This document shows positions 14,700 to 19,655 of a DNA stretch of 19,655 nt, in pieces (within the stretch, counting starts at the first letter, position 1; every line of letters starts with the position of its first letter). The notes under the pieces are model-generated. The model saw only the letters and a program-made list of their open reading frames with translations, searched no databases and was not told the DNA's origin. This DNA is from Clostridia bacterium (GTDB lineage: Bacteria > Bacillota > Clostridia > Lutisporales > Lutisporaceae): assembly GCA_029256365.1 (NCBI GenBank), contig JAQSYB010000003.1, positions 1 through 19,655 on the forward strand, given 5' to 3'. The position numbers and the translations under genes were made by a program.

Positions 14700-15284
14700 T
14701 TATGGCTTGCCTGGAACTTCATGACATTTGCGGCAGCGAGCTTCATAGCTCTCTGTAGCACCTACCAAAATTACAGGATCATGGTAACATGCTGGTTTGC
14801 CATTTATCATTCTTTGGGTGCGAGTGGCAGGATTGCCGCAGGTCATGCAGATCGCCTGCATCTTGTCCACAAATTCAGCAACGGCCATCAATGCCGGTGT
14901 AGGTCCAAAGGGTTCTCCTCTGAAATCTTGATCTAATCCCGCTGCAATTACTCTTTTGCCTTGATCTGCCAGCTTAACACATACATCAACGATTTCTTCG
15001 TCAAAAAACTGCACCTCATCAATTGTGATTACAAAGGCATCCTCATCCAAATACTTCAGAATGTCACTTGCTTTTGTAATTTTGATTGCTTCTGTCTTCG
15101 TTCCATTATGGGATACAACGTGGTCAATTGCATATCTGTCATCTATGCAGTGCTTAAAAACCTGCACCTTTTGCTTTGCAATTCTCGCTCTGTTGACTCT
15201 TCTGATAAGCTCCTCACTTTTTCCGCTAAACATAGAACCAACAATTACCTCGATCCAACCATGATCCTTCGGCCCGTAGTTCAT
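14700..15284 (-). CDS. tdk: thymidine kinase
   Basis: Phosphorylates thymidine to dTMP in deoxynucleoside salvage. It is a type II kinase: P-loop GSMFSGKS (16-23), the catalytic and magnesium-site block IDEVQFFDEE (88-97), and a C-terminal zinc ribbon with Cys146, Cys149, Cys184 and Cys187. Length is 194 residues, as usual. The ATG start has GGGGGAAAGG three bases upstream. It lies downstream of rpmE but is separated from it by a terminator and two dispersed repeats, so it probably has its own promoter; I could not identify one confidently (TATATT or TATTAT near 15315-15322 are weak candidates). With upp and the dCMP deaminase it makes up the pyrimidine salvage set of the window. Confidence 0.96.
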   Translation of the reverse strand: MNYGPKDHGWIEVIVGSMFSGKSEELIRRVNRARIAKQKVQVFKHCIDDRYAIDHVVSHNGTKTEAIKITKASDILKYLDEDAFVITIDEVQFFDEEIVDVCVKLADQGKRVIAAGLDQDFRGEPFGPTPALMAVAEFVDKMQAICMTCGNPATRTQRMINGKPACYHDPVILVGATESYEARCRKCHEVPGKP

Positions 15285-15320
15285 AAGCCTTTCCCCCTTG
15301 TTTTATGAAAATAATATAAT

Positions 15321-15398
15321 CAGCTTAATTTACCGTCCTTTGTCATCCTGAACGTAGTGAAGAATCTAGTCAATGTTATAATATCCTTCAGGATGACA
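15321..15398. repeat. dispersed nested-palindrome repeat, copy B
   Basis: The core 15341-15398 has arms TGTCATCCTGAA and TTCAGGATGACA around a degenerate inner stem (GAATC ... TATCC). The preceding 20 bases (CAGCTTAATTTACCGTCC) match the upstream part of copy A. The core is shorter than A and D, lacking the CAGTCGTTCCTC segment of the right arm. Confidence 0.85.
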
Positions 15399-15430
15399 GC
15401 GCGCGGGAGGACACATGGGTCCTCCCCTAC
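15399..15430. repeat. short GC-rich palindrome between repeat copies B and C
   Basis: GGGAGGAC and GTCCTCCC (15405-15412 with 15419-15426) form a perfect eight-base-pair stem with loop ACATGG, preceded by GCGCGC and followed by CTAC. It sits exactly between two copies of the other repeat and resembles the palindrome at 19559-19586. Confidence 0.75.
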
Positions 15431-15431
15431 T

Positions 15432-15478
15432 TGTCATTCTGAACGCAGTGAAGAATCTTAAGATCCTTCAGGATGGCA
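15432..15478. repeat. dispersed nested-palindrome repeat, copy C
   Basis: Arms TGTCATTCTGAA and TTCAGGATGGCA enclose the inner stem AAGAATCTT / AAGATCCTT with no loop bases to spare. It is the shortest copy (47 bases) and adjoins the GC-rich palindrome. Copies B and C, the palindrome and the rpmE terminator together fill the 15285-15560 gap; I see no gene there. Confidence 0.85.
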
Positions 15479-15523
15479 GAATAAATATTGCATACATCTT
15501 AAAATTATTTTTTAAACTAAATA

Positions 15524-15550
15524 GAGGCTAAAGCCATTGGCTTTAACCTC
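15524..15550 (-). terminator. terminator after rpmE
   Basis: On the minus strand GAGGTTAAAGCC pairs with GGCTTTAGCCTC (12 base pairs including one G-T) with a three-base loop, followed by TATTTAG, a weak T tract. It starts about ten bases after the rpmE stop codon. Confidence 0.8.
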
Positions 15551-15560
15551 ATTTTTATTG

Positions 15561-15770
15561 TTACTTCTTACTTGCTAAATCAAGTCTCTTCTTGAATCTG
15601 TCAACACGTCCACCTGTATCTAGAAGCTTTTGCTTTCCAGTAAAGAAAGGATGGCACTTTGAGCAAACTTCAACTTTGATTTCCTTTTTAACGGAACCAG
15701 TTTCGATTACTTCTCCACAAGCGCATTTTACAACAGCTTCGCCATAATTTGGATGAATTCCTTCTCTCAT
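15561..15770 (-). CDS. rpmE: 50S ribosomal protein bL31, zinc-binding type
   Basis: Large-subunit ribosomal protein L31. The sequence begins MREGIHPNYGEAVVKCACGE and keeps the zinc ligands Cys16, Cys18, Cys36 and Cys39, so it is the C+ (zinc-containing) form rather than the zinc-starvation paralogue. The ATG at 15768-15770 has GAGGTG six bases upstream; the in-frame GTG at 15779 lies inside that binding site. This gives 69 residues, the family norm. It is transcribed from its own extended -10 promoter through a leader of about 105 bases, and it lies downstream of rho as in many Firmicutes. Confidence 0.97.
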   Translation of the reverse strand: MREGIHPNYGEAVVKCACGEVIETGSVKKEIKVEVCSKCHPFFTGKQKLLDTGGRVDRFKKRLDLASKK

Positions 15771-15876
15771 CTTATTCACCTCTTTCTAAATAACATATGT
15801 ATAGATAAGCCAGCAAACCTTTTCATAAATAAAAGGATGCTTTATTCACATTGGCTGTGAGCATAGTTCGTCAACT
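15771..15876 (-). ncRNA. probable L31 autoregulatory leader
   Basis: A leader of about 105 bases separates the rpmE promoter from its start. It can form AGCA-t-CCTTTT (from about 15840) pairing with AAAAGG-t-TTGCT, plus further weak pairings near the ribosome binding site. L31 leaders have been described in Firmicutes, so autoregulation by L31 is plausible. I recognise the position and length, not a verified consensus. Confidence 0.35.
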
Positions 15877-15882
15877 TATAAG

Positions 15883-15911
15883 ATTATAGCACACTTTTTT
15901 TTAATAAGCAA
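15883..15911 (-). promoter_or_regulatory. sigma-A promoter of rpmE with extended -10
   Basis: Minus strand TTGCTT (15911 to 15906), 17-base spacer, perfect TATAAT (15888 to 15883) preceded by TGC, an extended -10. It begins about 20 bases after the rho stop codon, so rpmE can be expressed independently of rho. No hairpin terminator is visible between rho and this promoter. Confidence 0.8.
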
Positions 15912-15930
15912 TTTTTTATTTTATTAAAAC

Positions 15931-17382
15931 CTAATCTCTAGAATTGTTTTGTCTCATAGTCTCAATAAACTCTTCATTTGTTTTAGCCGCCACAAGTTTA
16001 TTGATTAAATATTCAGTGACCTCTGCATTTGAACCACTGCTAAAGGCTTTACGAATTGCCAATATGGCTTCATAGCCCTTATTTGAAAGAAGCAGCTCCT
16101 CTTTTCTTGTTCCGGATCTGTTCATATCTATCGCTGGGAAGATTCTCTTTTCAGAAAGCTTTCTATCCAAGTGCACCTCCATATTGCCGGTACCTTTGAA
16201 TTCCTCAAATATTACATCATCCATTCTGCTTCCTGTATCTACCAAGGCCGTAGCCAATATCGTCAAGCTGCCGCCCTCTTCGATGTTACGAGCAGCCCCA
16301 AAAAACTTCTTGGGTCTATAAAGTGCTCCTGGATCCAAGCCGCCTGACAAGGTACGACCTGTGGATGAAATAGTAAGGTTATAAGCTCTGGCAAGTCTGG
16401 TGATGCTGTCCATTAAAATAACAACATCTTTCTTTTGCTCAACCAATCGCTTGGCTCTTTCCAACACTATTTCTGCTACCTTACAGTGATTTTCCGGCAT
16501 TTCATCAAAGGTTGAATATATTACATCGCCATGAATTGAACGCTTCATGTCGGTAACTTCCTCAGGTCTTTCATCTATTAGTAAAACAATAAGTTCTATT
16601 TCAGGATAATTTTGAGTGATGCTATTTGCAATTTTCTTCAATAAAATTGTCTTACCTGCTTTTGGCGGAGAAACAATCATGCCTCTCTGACCCTTACCAA
16701 TTGGTGCAAGCAAATCAATCAACCGCGTCGAAAAATCCTTGGGTTCATTTTCTAATTTTAGCATTTCATCTGGATAAATAGGTGTTAGATCCTCAAAATA
16801 AGGTCTTCGGATTACTGTTTCAGGATCGTCTCCATTGACACCCCGAACATATAGAAGTGCTTGAAATTTTTCTCCATCCTTGGGAGCTCTGGTAATACCT
16901 GTAACCTTGTCTCCCGTTCTCAAATTAAATCTTCTTATTTGTGATGGGGATATGTAAATATCTCTATCTCCGGATTGGTAGTTATCTGATCTCAGAAAGC
17001 CGAATCCATCAGGCAGAATTTCCAAAATCCCATCTGCTCTGCCACCCTGTTCAACGTCCTTACTTTCTAAAAACTTTTTCTCTGCATCACTAAGGGGCTT
17101 CTTTTCTAAAGGTTTTTCTGTATTTGCAACCGGTACAGCTGATACTTTTTCCTGCTGCTGTACAATGGCCTCAACCTTAGGTACTTCTACCGGCTGTTTG
17201 GCCAAGACCTCGATCCGTGGGGCTTCTTCCTTAATTATACCCTGTTCTACCTTAGCCTTATGAATTGTGTTCATTATTTCCTGCACCAATTCATCTTTTT
17301 TAAATTTATAATAGCTTTTTATACCCATGGCCTTTGCCATTTCTCTTAAGTCGTTCATGCTCTTTTCCATTAGTTCATTCAA
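15931..17382 (-). CDS. rho: transcription termination factor Rho
   Basis: Hexameric RNA-dependent ATPase that ends transcription. From the chosen start (483 residues): an N-terminal SAP-like domain (about 5-38), a low-complexity insert rich in Lys, Glu, Val and Pro (about 41-113), the cold-shock RNA-binding domain (GFGFLRSDNY, about 115-180), Walker A PPKAGKT (about 239-245), Walker B VVILMDSITR (Asp325) and the GTGNMEVHLDRKLSEKRIFPAID block. The TTG at 17380-17382 is preceded by AGGGGTGAT with a six-base spacer; the open frame continues to 17457 but those 25 codons read through the binding site and have no Rho similarity. The insert is common in Gram-positive Rho proteins; here it is not Asn-rich. 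rpmE follows. Upstream, TTGCAT repeats near 17418-17438 may belong to a promoter. Confidence 0.96.
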   Translation of the reverse strand: MNELMEKSMNDLREMAKAMGIKSYYKFKKDELVQEIMNTIHKAKVEQGIIKEEAPRIEVLAKQPVEVPKVEAIVQQQEKVSAVPVANTEKPLEKKPLSDAEKKFLESKDVEQGGRADGILEILPDGFGFLRSDNYQSGDRDIYISPSQIRRFNLRTGDKVTGITRAPKDGEKFQALLYVRGVNGDDPETVIRRPYFEDLTPIYPDEMLKLENEPKDFSTRLIDLLAPIGKGQRGMIVSPPKAGKTILLKKIANSITQNYPEIELIVLLIDERPEEVTDMKRSIHGDVIYSTFDEMPENHCKVAEIVLERAKRLVEQKKDVVILMDSITRLARAYNLTISSTGRTLSGGLDPGALYRPKKFFGAARNIEEGGSLTILATALVDTGSRMDDVIFEEFKGTGNMEVHLDRKLSEKRIFPAIDMNRSGTRKEELLLSNKGYEAILAIRKAFSSGSNAEVTEYLINKLVAAKTNEEFIETMRQNNSRD

Positions 17383-17452
17383 ATGTTTATCACCCCTTAA
17401 TTGAATTATTACCAGAATATCGAATATAATGCAACCTGTATGCAATTTGAAA

Positions 17453-17475
17453 AGCACGAGAATGAAGCTCGTGCT
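17453..17475 (-). terminator. hairpin terminator after the Cys-rich protein gene
   Basis: A perfect eight-base-pair stem AGCACGAG / CTCGTGCT with a seven-base loop is followed on the minus strand by TTTTC. It lies 65 bases after the stop at 17540 and 70 bases before the rho start. The 17383-17539 gap holds otherwise only AT-rich sequence. Confidence 0.7.
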
Positions 17476-17539
17476 ACAAAATTATCTATATATAATATTT
17501 AGCGATTGCGATTTAATTTCCAATAACTGTAATCTAATC

Positions 17540-17914
17540 TTATATCTCCAATACCTCTATAAGCTCTTGCAGGTCCTTCTCATGCTTTTGTGCCATTTCC
17601 TCTACCAGCAGCTTATTGCCCACAAATGCAATATCCATCTGGCTGGCTGGGCAGGAAAGTATTTTGAATTTTTGAGTCAAGGCTTGTCTGGAATCAAACA
17701 TATACAAATGATCCTTCTCACAGACAATACACGGAATATATATTCTGAAGCTCTTGCAGTTACTGCTTTTGACTGTCATAATCGTTCTTTCACAGTCGCA
17801 ATGCACTTCATACACGCCGCTTCTTGACAGCTTAAATAAAGATATCTCTTTTAACACCATTTTGCCGCAATTTGTACATCTGACAGCGGCACCCATATTC
17901 GTATCAAAAAGCAT
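17540..17914 (-). CDS. cysteine-rich, probably zinc-binding protein of unknown function
   Basis: I do not recognise this 124-residue protein with confidence. It has eight cysteines, six of them paired in zinc-ribbon style: CTNC (13 and 16), CDC (39 and 41) and CIVC (62 and 65), plus Cys53 and Cys88. The middle is beta-like, and residues 101-123 form an amphipathic helix (LVEEMAQKHEKDLQELIEVL). There is no signal peptide or membrane segment, so it should be cytoplasmic. The ATG start (17912-17914) has TAGGGGGG about five bases upstream, and a terminator hairpin follows, so it looks like a real single-gene unit. Its position just upstream of rho gives no functional clue. It could bind nucleic acid or protein through a zinc ribbon. 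Confidence 0.75.
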   Translation of the reverse strand: MLFDTNMGAAVRCTNCGKMVLKEISLFKLSRSGVYEVHCDCERTIMTVKSSNCKSFRIYIPCIVCEKDHLYMFDSRQALTQKFKILSCPASQMDIAFVGNKLLVEEMAQKHEKDLQELIEVLEI

Positions 17915-18091
17915 TGTATCCCCCCCTAGATATCCAATCCCCTATGGTAATATATTAGTATTTCTACATTCTAAATAAAAACCCTTTTAAATCATCCAAA
18001 AGTTTGTTCAAATTATTATTTCAAATTACTGCATCATAATACATTTTATGACCCAGAAGCATCCGCAAAGCTTAGGAACTGTAAAAAAATA

Positions 18092-18121
18092 GGTGCAACC
18101 CAAAATTACATATGCTATACT
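18092..18121 (+). promoter_or_regulatory. extended -10 promoter of the coiled-coil gene
   Basis: TGC-TATACT (18113-18121) forms an extended -10; the -35 position holds only GTGCAA (18093-18098). The start of transcription near 18128 gives a very short leader before the ribosome binding site. The rest of the 17915-18141 gap, between divergent genes, has a 6-6-6 inverted repeat TCATAA-tacatt-TTATGA at 18034-18051 and a direct repeat TTCAAATTA near 18007-18028. Confidence 0.5.
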
Positions 18122-18141
18122 ATGTCCAAGAGGTGATAGGG

Positions 18142-18450
18142 ATGAGCGATGATAAATTATTTGATTTGATGTCTAAAATGTATGGAGAGTTCAAGGATTT
18201 CAAAAAGGAAGTTAATAAGAGATTTGATGATGTTGACAAGAGATTTGACACTTCAGATAAGCGAATCGACAATTTGTCTAATCAATTTGTCCGCTTCGAA
18301 AATGATATCAAACAAGACATAAGTGCTTTATATGATGGATATAAGCTTACCTATGAGAAATTAACTGTAGTCGAGCAAAAAGTCGATGACATCAGTGCAA
18401 AAGTTGAACAACAGGATATCGAAGTAAAAGTAATCAAACGCGCACTGTAG
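18142..18450 (+). CDS. small coiled-coil protein
   Basis: A 102-residue, highly charged protein, helical almost throughout. A near-repeat RFDDVDKRFDTSDKRIDNLS (about 26-45) has heptad-like spacing, and the second half (LYDGYKLTYEKLTVVEQKVDDI) resembles small coiled-coil proteins common in clostridia, often of unknown function. It has no signal peptide or Cys. I use the ATG at 18142 because AGAGGTGAT lies upstream; an in-frame ATG at 18112 would sit inside the promoter. The gene is on the plus strand between minus-strand units. Its stop codon TAG is the first part of GTAGGGGCC, the edge of a degenerate repeat that leads into repeat copy D, so the 3' end of the gene may have been redefined by a repeat insertion. 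Confidence 0.75.
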   Translation: MSDDKLFDLMSKMYGEFKDFKKEVNKRFDDVDKRFDTSDKRIDNLSNQFVRFENDIKQDISALYDGYKLTYEKLTVVEQKVDDISAKVEQQDIEVKVIKRAL

Positions 18451-18462
18451 GGGCCGGTCTTT

Positions 18463-18567
18463 GAGCAAAGTCGTGAACTTAGTTGCCATCATCTGTCATC
18501 CTGAGCAAAGCGAAGAATCTTAGCAATGTATTTAAGATCCTTCAGTCGTTCCTCCTTCAGGATGACA
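18463..18567. repeat. dispersed nested-palindrome repeat, copy D
   Basis: The core 18494-18567 has the same arms as copy A (TGTCATCCTGA / TCAGGATGACA), the inner stem GAAGAATCTTAG with TTAAGATCCTTC, and the shared CAGTCGTTCCTCC segment. About 30 bases upstream (GCAAAGTCGTGAACTTAGTT) are related to the same part of copy A. It lies between the coiled-coil gene and the end of kce; a minus-strand open frame through it (18489-18722) is not a gene. Confidence 0.9.
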
Positions 18568-18621
18568 AATAATAGTGAATTCAGTTGATGACATTGGTCA
18601 CAGTACCAACCCGTGTAAATA

Positions 18622-18655
18622 TATAAAAAATAAAGGCAGGTTTTCACCTGCCTTT
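18622..18655 (-). terminator. Rho-independent terminator after kce
   Basis: A perfect ten-base-pair stem AAAGGCAGGT / ACCTGCCTTT (18632-18641 with 18646-18655) closed by a GAAA tetraloop on the minus strand and followed by ATTTTTTAT. It starts ten bases after the kce stop codon. Confidence 0.93.
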
Positions 18656-18664
18656 TGTATATCC

Positions 18665-19477
18665 TTAAATGATTCCTAGTATTCTTCTTGCTTCTGCTGG
18701 GTTGGCTACCTCTCTGCCACACTCTCTAGAGATTCTTGCTATTCTCTCTACCAGCTGTGCATTAGAATCTGCAACTACACCCTTGGAGTAGTAGATATTG
18801 TCCTCAAAGCCCACTCTAACGTGTCCACCCATTACAATTGCCATTACAGCAAGAGGCAATTCATATCTGCCGATACCAGCCACTGTCCAGGTACAATCCT
18901 GCGGTATGCTGGAAACCAAATACATCAGGTCTCTCGCTTCCCCCGGCATAGCACCCGGCACACCCAATACAAAGTCAAAATGTATAGGCAGCTTGAGCAG
19001 TCCTTTTTTTACTAACTTCATTGCATTGTCAATCATGCCCTTTTCAAATATTTCTACTTCGGGCTTCACGCCATTTTCCTGCATGATCTTTGCAAAGCTC
19101 TCCATATATTCCTCAGAATTCATAAATACATCATTGCCAAAGTTGCAAGTACCTGTACTGAGGGACGCCATCTCAGGCTTTAAAAAGACAGGCTGTATTC
19201 TTTCTTCCTTAGAGTGCCATACTGCACCTCCAGTAGAAGGCTGGAATATAATATCGCATCTTTCTTCTATCTTTTTCTTTATTTCTCTATAAACCTCAAT
19301 ATCTTGAGTCGGTGTGCCATCTGGTTTTCTAGCGTGTATATGCGCGATTGATGCTCCTGCCTTCCAAGCCTCATAAGCAGCATCAGCGATTTCCTCTGGG
19401 GTTATAGGCAAGCTTGGCTGTACATCCCTTGTAACCTCAGCCCCTGTAAGACATGCGGTTATTATTAATTTTTCCAA
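18665..19477 (-). CDS. kce: 3-keto-5-aminohexanoate cleavage enzyme (BKACE/DUF849 family)
   Basis: A zinc-dependent beta-keto acid cleavage enzyme; Kce converts 3-keto-5-aminohexanoate and acetyl-CoA to acetoacetate and L-3-aminobutyryl-CoA in lysine fermentation. Metal ligands fit His47 and His49 in IAHIHARK and Glu225 in RVGFEDNIYYSKG; Arg221 and Asp226 sit where the catalytic residues of characterised Kce lie. Also conserved are QPSTGGAVW (79-87), EMASLSTGTCNFG, FVLGVPGAMPG and the AGIGR segment. Length, 270 residues, equals the family's. Start is a TTG (19475-19477) with GGAGG eight bases upstream. It has its own promoter with an overlapping inverted repeat and its own terminator, so it looks monocistronic; the usual partners (kdd, kal, kam genes) are not in the window. 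The acetoacetate formed would suit the CoA-transferase at 2370-3721. Another BKACE substrate is possible. Confidence 0.88.
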   Translation of the reverse strand: MEKLIITACLTGAEVTRDVQPSLPITPEEIADAAYEAWKAGASIAHIHARKPDGTPTQDIEVYREIKKKIEERCDIIFQPSTGGAVWHSKEERIQPVFLKPEMASLSTGTCNFGNDVFMNSEEYMESFAKIMQENGVKPEVEIFEKGMIDNAMKLVKKGLLKLPIHFDFVLGVPGAMPGEARDLMYLVSSIPQDCTWTVAGIGRYELPLAVMAIVMGGHVRVGFEDNIYYSKGVVADSNAQLVERIARISRECGREVANPAEARRILGII

Positions 19478-19518
19478 TTATGTATCCTCCTTGCATGGAT
19501 AAAATCCTTGTCATATAA

Positions 19519-19549
19519 ATTATATTAAATTATTGTATTTTGTACAATA
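19519..19549 (-). promoter_or_regulatory. kce promoter with overlapping operator-like inverted repeat
   Basis: Minus strand TTGTAC (19547 to 19542), 17-base spacer, perfect TATAAT (19524 to 19519). A perfect 7-5-7 inverted repeat TATTGTA-nnnnn-TACAATA (19531-19549) covers the -35 box and part of the spacer, a position typical of a repressor site. The binding protein is unknown. Confidence 0.65.
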
Positions 19550-19558
19550 GGATGGTTT

Positions 19559-19586
19559 TTGAGGGTTAACACATAGGTTGACCCTA
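19559..19586. repeat. short palindromic repeat upstream of kce
   Basis: Read on the minus strand: GTAGGGTCAACC-TATGTG-TTAACCCTC, an imperfect stem (one mismatch) around CYTATGTG. The layout and loop match the palindrome at 15399-15430 (GTAGGGGAGGACC-CATGTG-TCCTCCC), with the stem bases changed on both sides. On the minus strand it is followed by CAAAAACC, so it might also act as a weak terminator for the preceding gene. Confidence 0.6.
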
Positions 19587-19655
19587 CTCGTTTATCATAT
19601 GCATCACTGCATCCCTCAACTTTTGCAGCTGTGCATCGCAGTCCTCTATGCTATT
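19584..19655 (-). CDS. 3' end of an unidentified gene, truncated by the window edge
   Basis: The minus strand is open from the window edge for 23 codons to TAG (19584-19586). The peptide (NSIEDCDAQLQKLRDAVMHM and three more residues) is helical with a heptad-like pattern, typical of a C-terminal helix, and too short to identify. The stop codon lies in the GTAGGG edge of the palindromic repeat. By position it would be the gene upstream of kce. It may be real or chance. Confidence 0.35.
   Translation of the reverse strand, partial: NSIEDCDAQLQKLRDAVMHMINE

Noticed and set aside
15301..15560. Repeat-rich gap considered as a CRISPR array
   Set aside because: The repeats are unequal, palindromic and only two in tandem, without regular spacers or cas genes.
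17383..17457. Longer Rho N-terminus extending 25 codons upstream
   Set aside because: It would cover the AGGGGTGAT binding site, has no Rho similarity, and its start has no binding site.
18489..18722. Minus-strand open frame of 77 codons overlapping the end of kce
   Set aside because: It runs through the kce 3' end, the terminator hairpin and repeat copy D. Its open length comes from the repeat sequence, and no ribosome binding site was seen.

Overview
The window looks like chromosomal DNA from a low-GC, strictly anaerobic Clostridia-type Firmicute. This rests on AT-rich intergenic DNA, strong AGGAGG-type ribosome binding sites, many GTG and TTG starts, and a gene order I recall from clostridial genomes (rho - rpmE - tdk - yqhQ - prmC - prfA - ZIP - ywlC/sua5 - ywlE - rpiB - upp - dCMP deaminase - tagO - wecB ... 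ywmB - murA). A 3-keto-5-aminohexanoate cleavage enzyme (kce) and an acetoacetate-type CoA-transferase pair suggest amino-acid (lysine) fermentation towards butyrate and acetate. The species cannot be named from this sequence alone.

Nearly everything is on the minus strand, so transcription runs from high to low coordinates. From the right edge: a gene end (19584-19655), kce (18665-19477), a small coiled-coil gene on the plus strand (18142-18450), a cysteine-rich protein of unknown function (17540-17914), rho (15931-17382), rpmE with a likely regulatory leader (15561-15911), tdk (14700-15284), then a plus-strand two-domain response regulator (13852-14655) that breaks the minus-strand run. Next are yqhQ-prmC-prfA (10702-13612), a ZIP metal transporter (9640-10395), a tight operon ywlC-ywlE-rpiB-upp-dCMP deaminase (6324-9441), tagO-wecB (3821-6096), the CoA-transferase pair (2370-3721), and ywmB-murA (33-2148).

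The genes cover translation termination (prfA, prmC, Rho, L31), tRNA modification (ywlC), pyrimidine salvage (tdk, upp, dCMP deaminase), cell-wall precursor and wall-polymer synthesis (murA, tagO, wecB), metal uptake, and fermentation (kce, CoA-transferase). Good sigma-A promoters are visible in front of tagO-wecB, yqhQ-prmC-prfA, rpmE and kce, and hairpin terminators follow several units.

The less ordinary content is: a CheY receiver fused to a C-terminal region that reads like a STAS domain; four copies of a dispersed nested-palindrome repeat plus a second short palindrome family; well-formed inverted repeats beside the promoters of the CoA-transferase pair and kce and upstream of the response regulator; a probable L31 leader RNA; an unexpected short plus-strand ORF with a strong ribosome binding site; and non-ATG starts in about 9 of 22 genes. 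I did not find a CRISPR array, tRNA, rRNA, transposase gene or a clear new multi-gene defence system.
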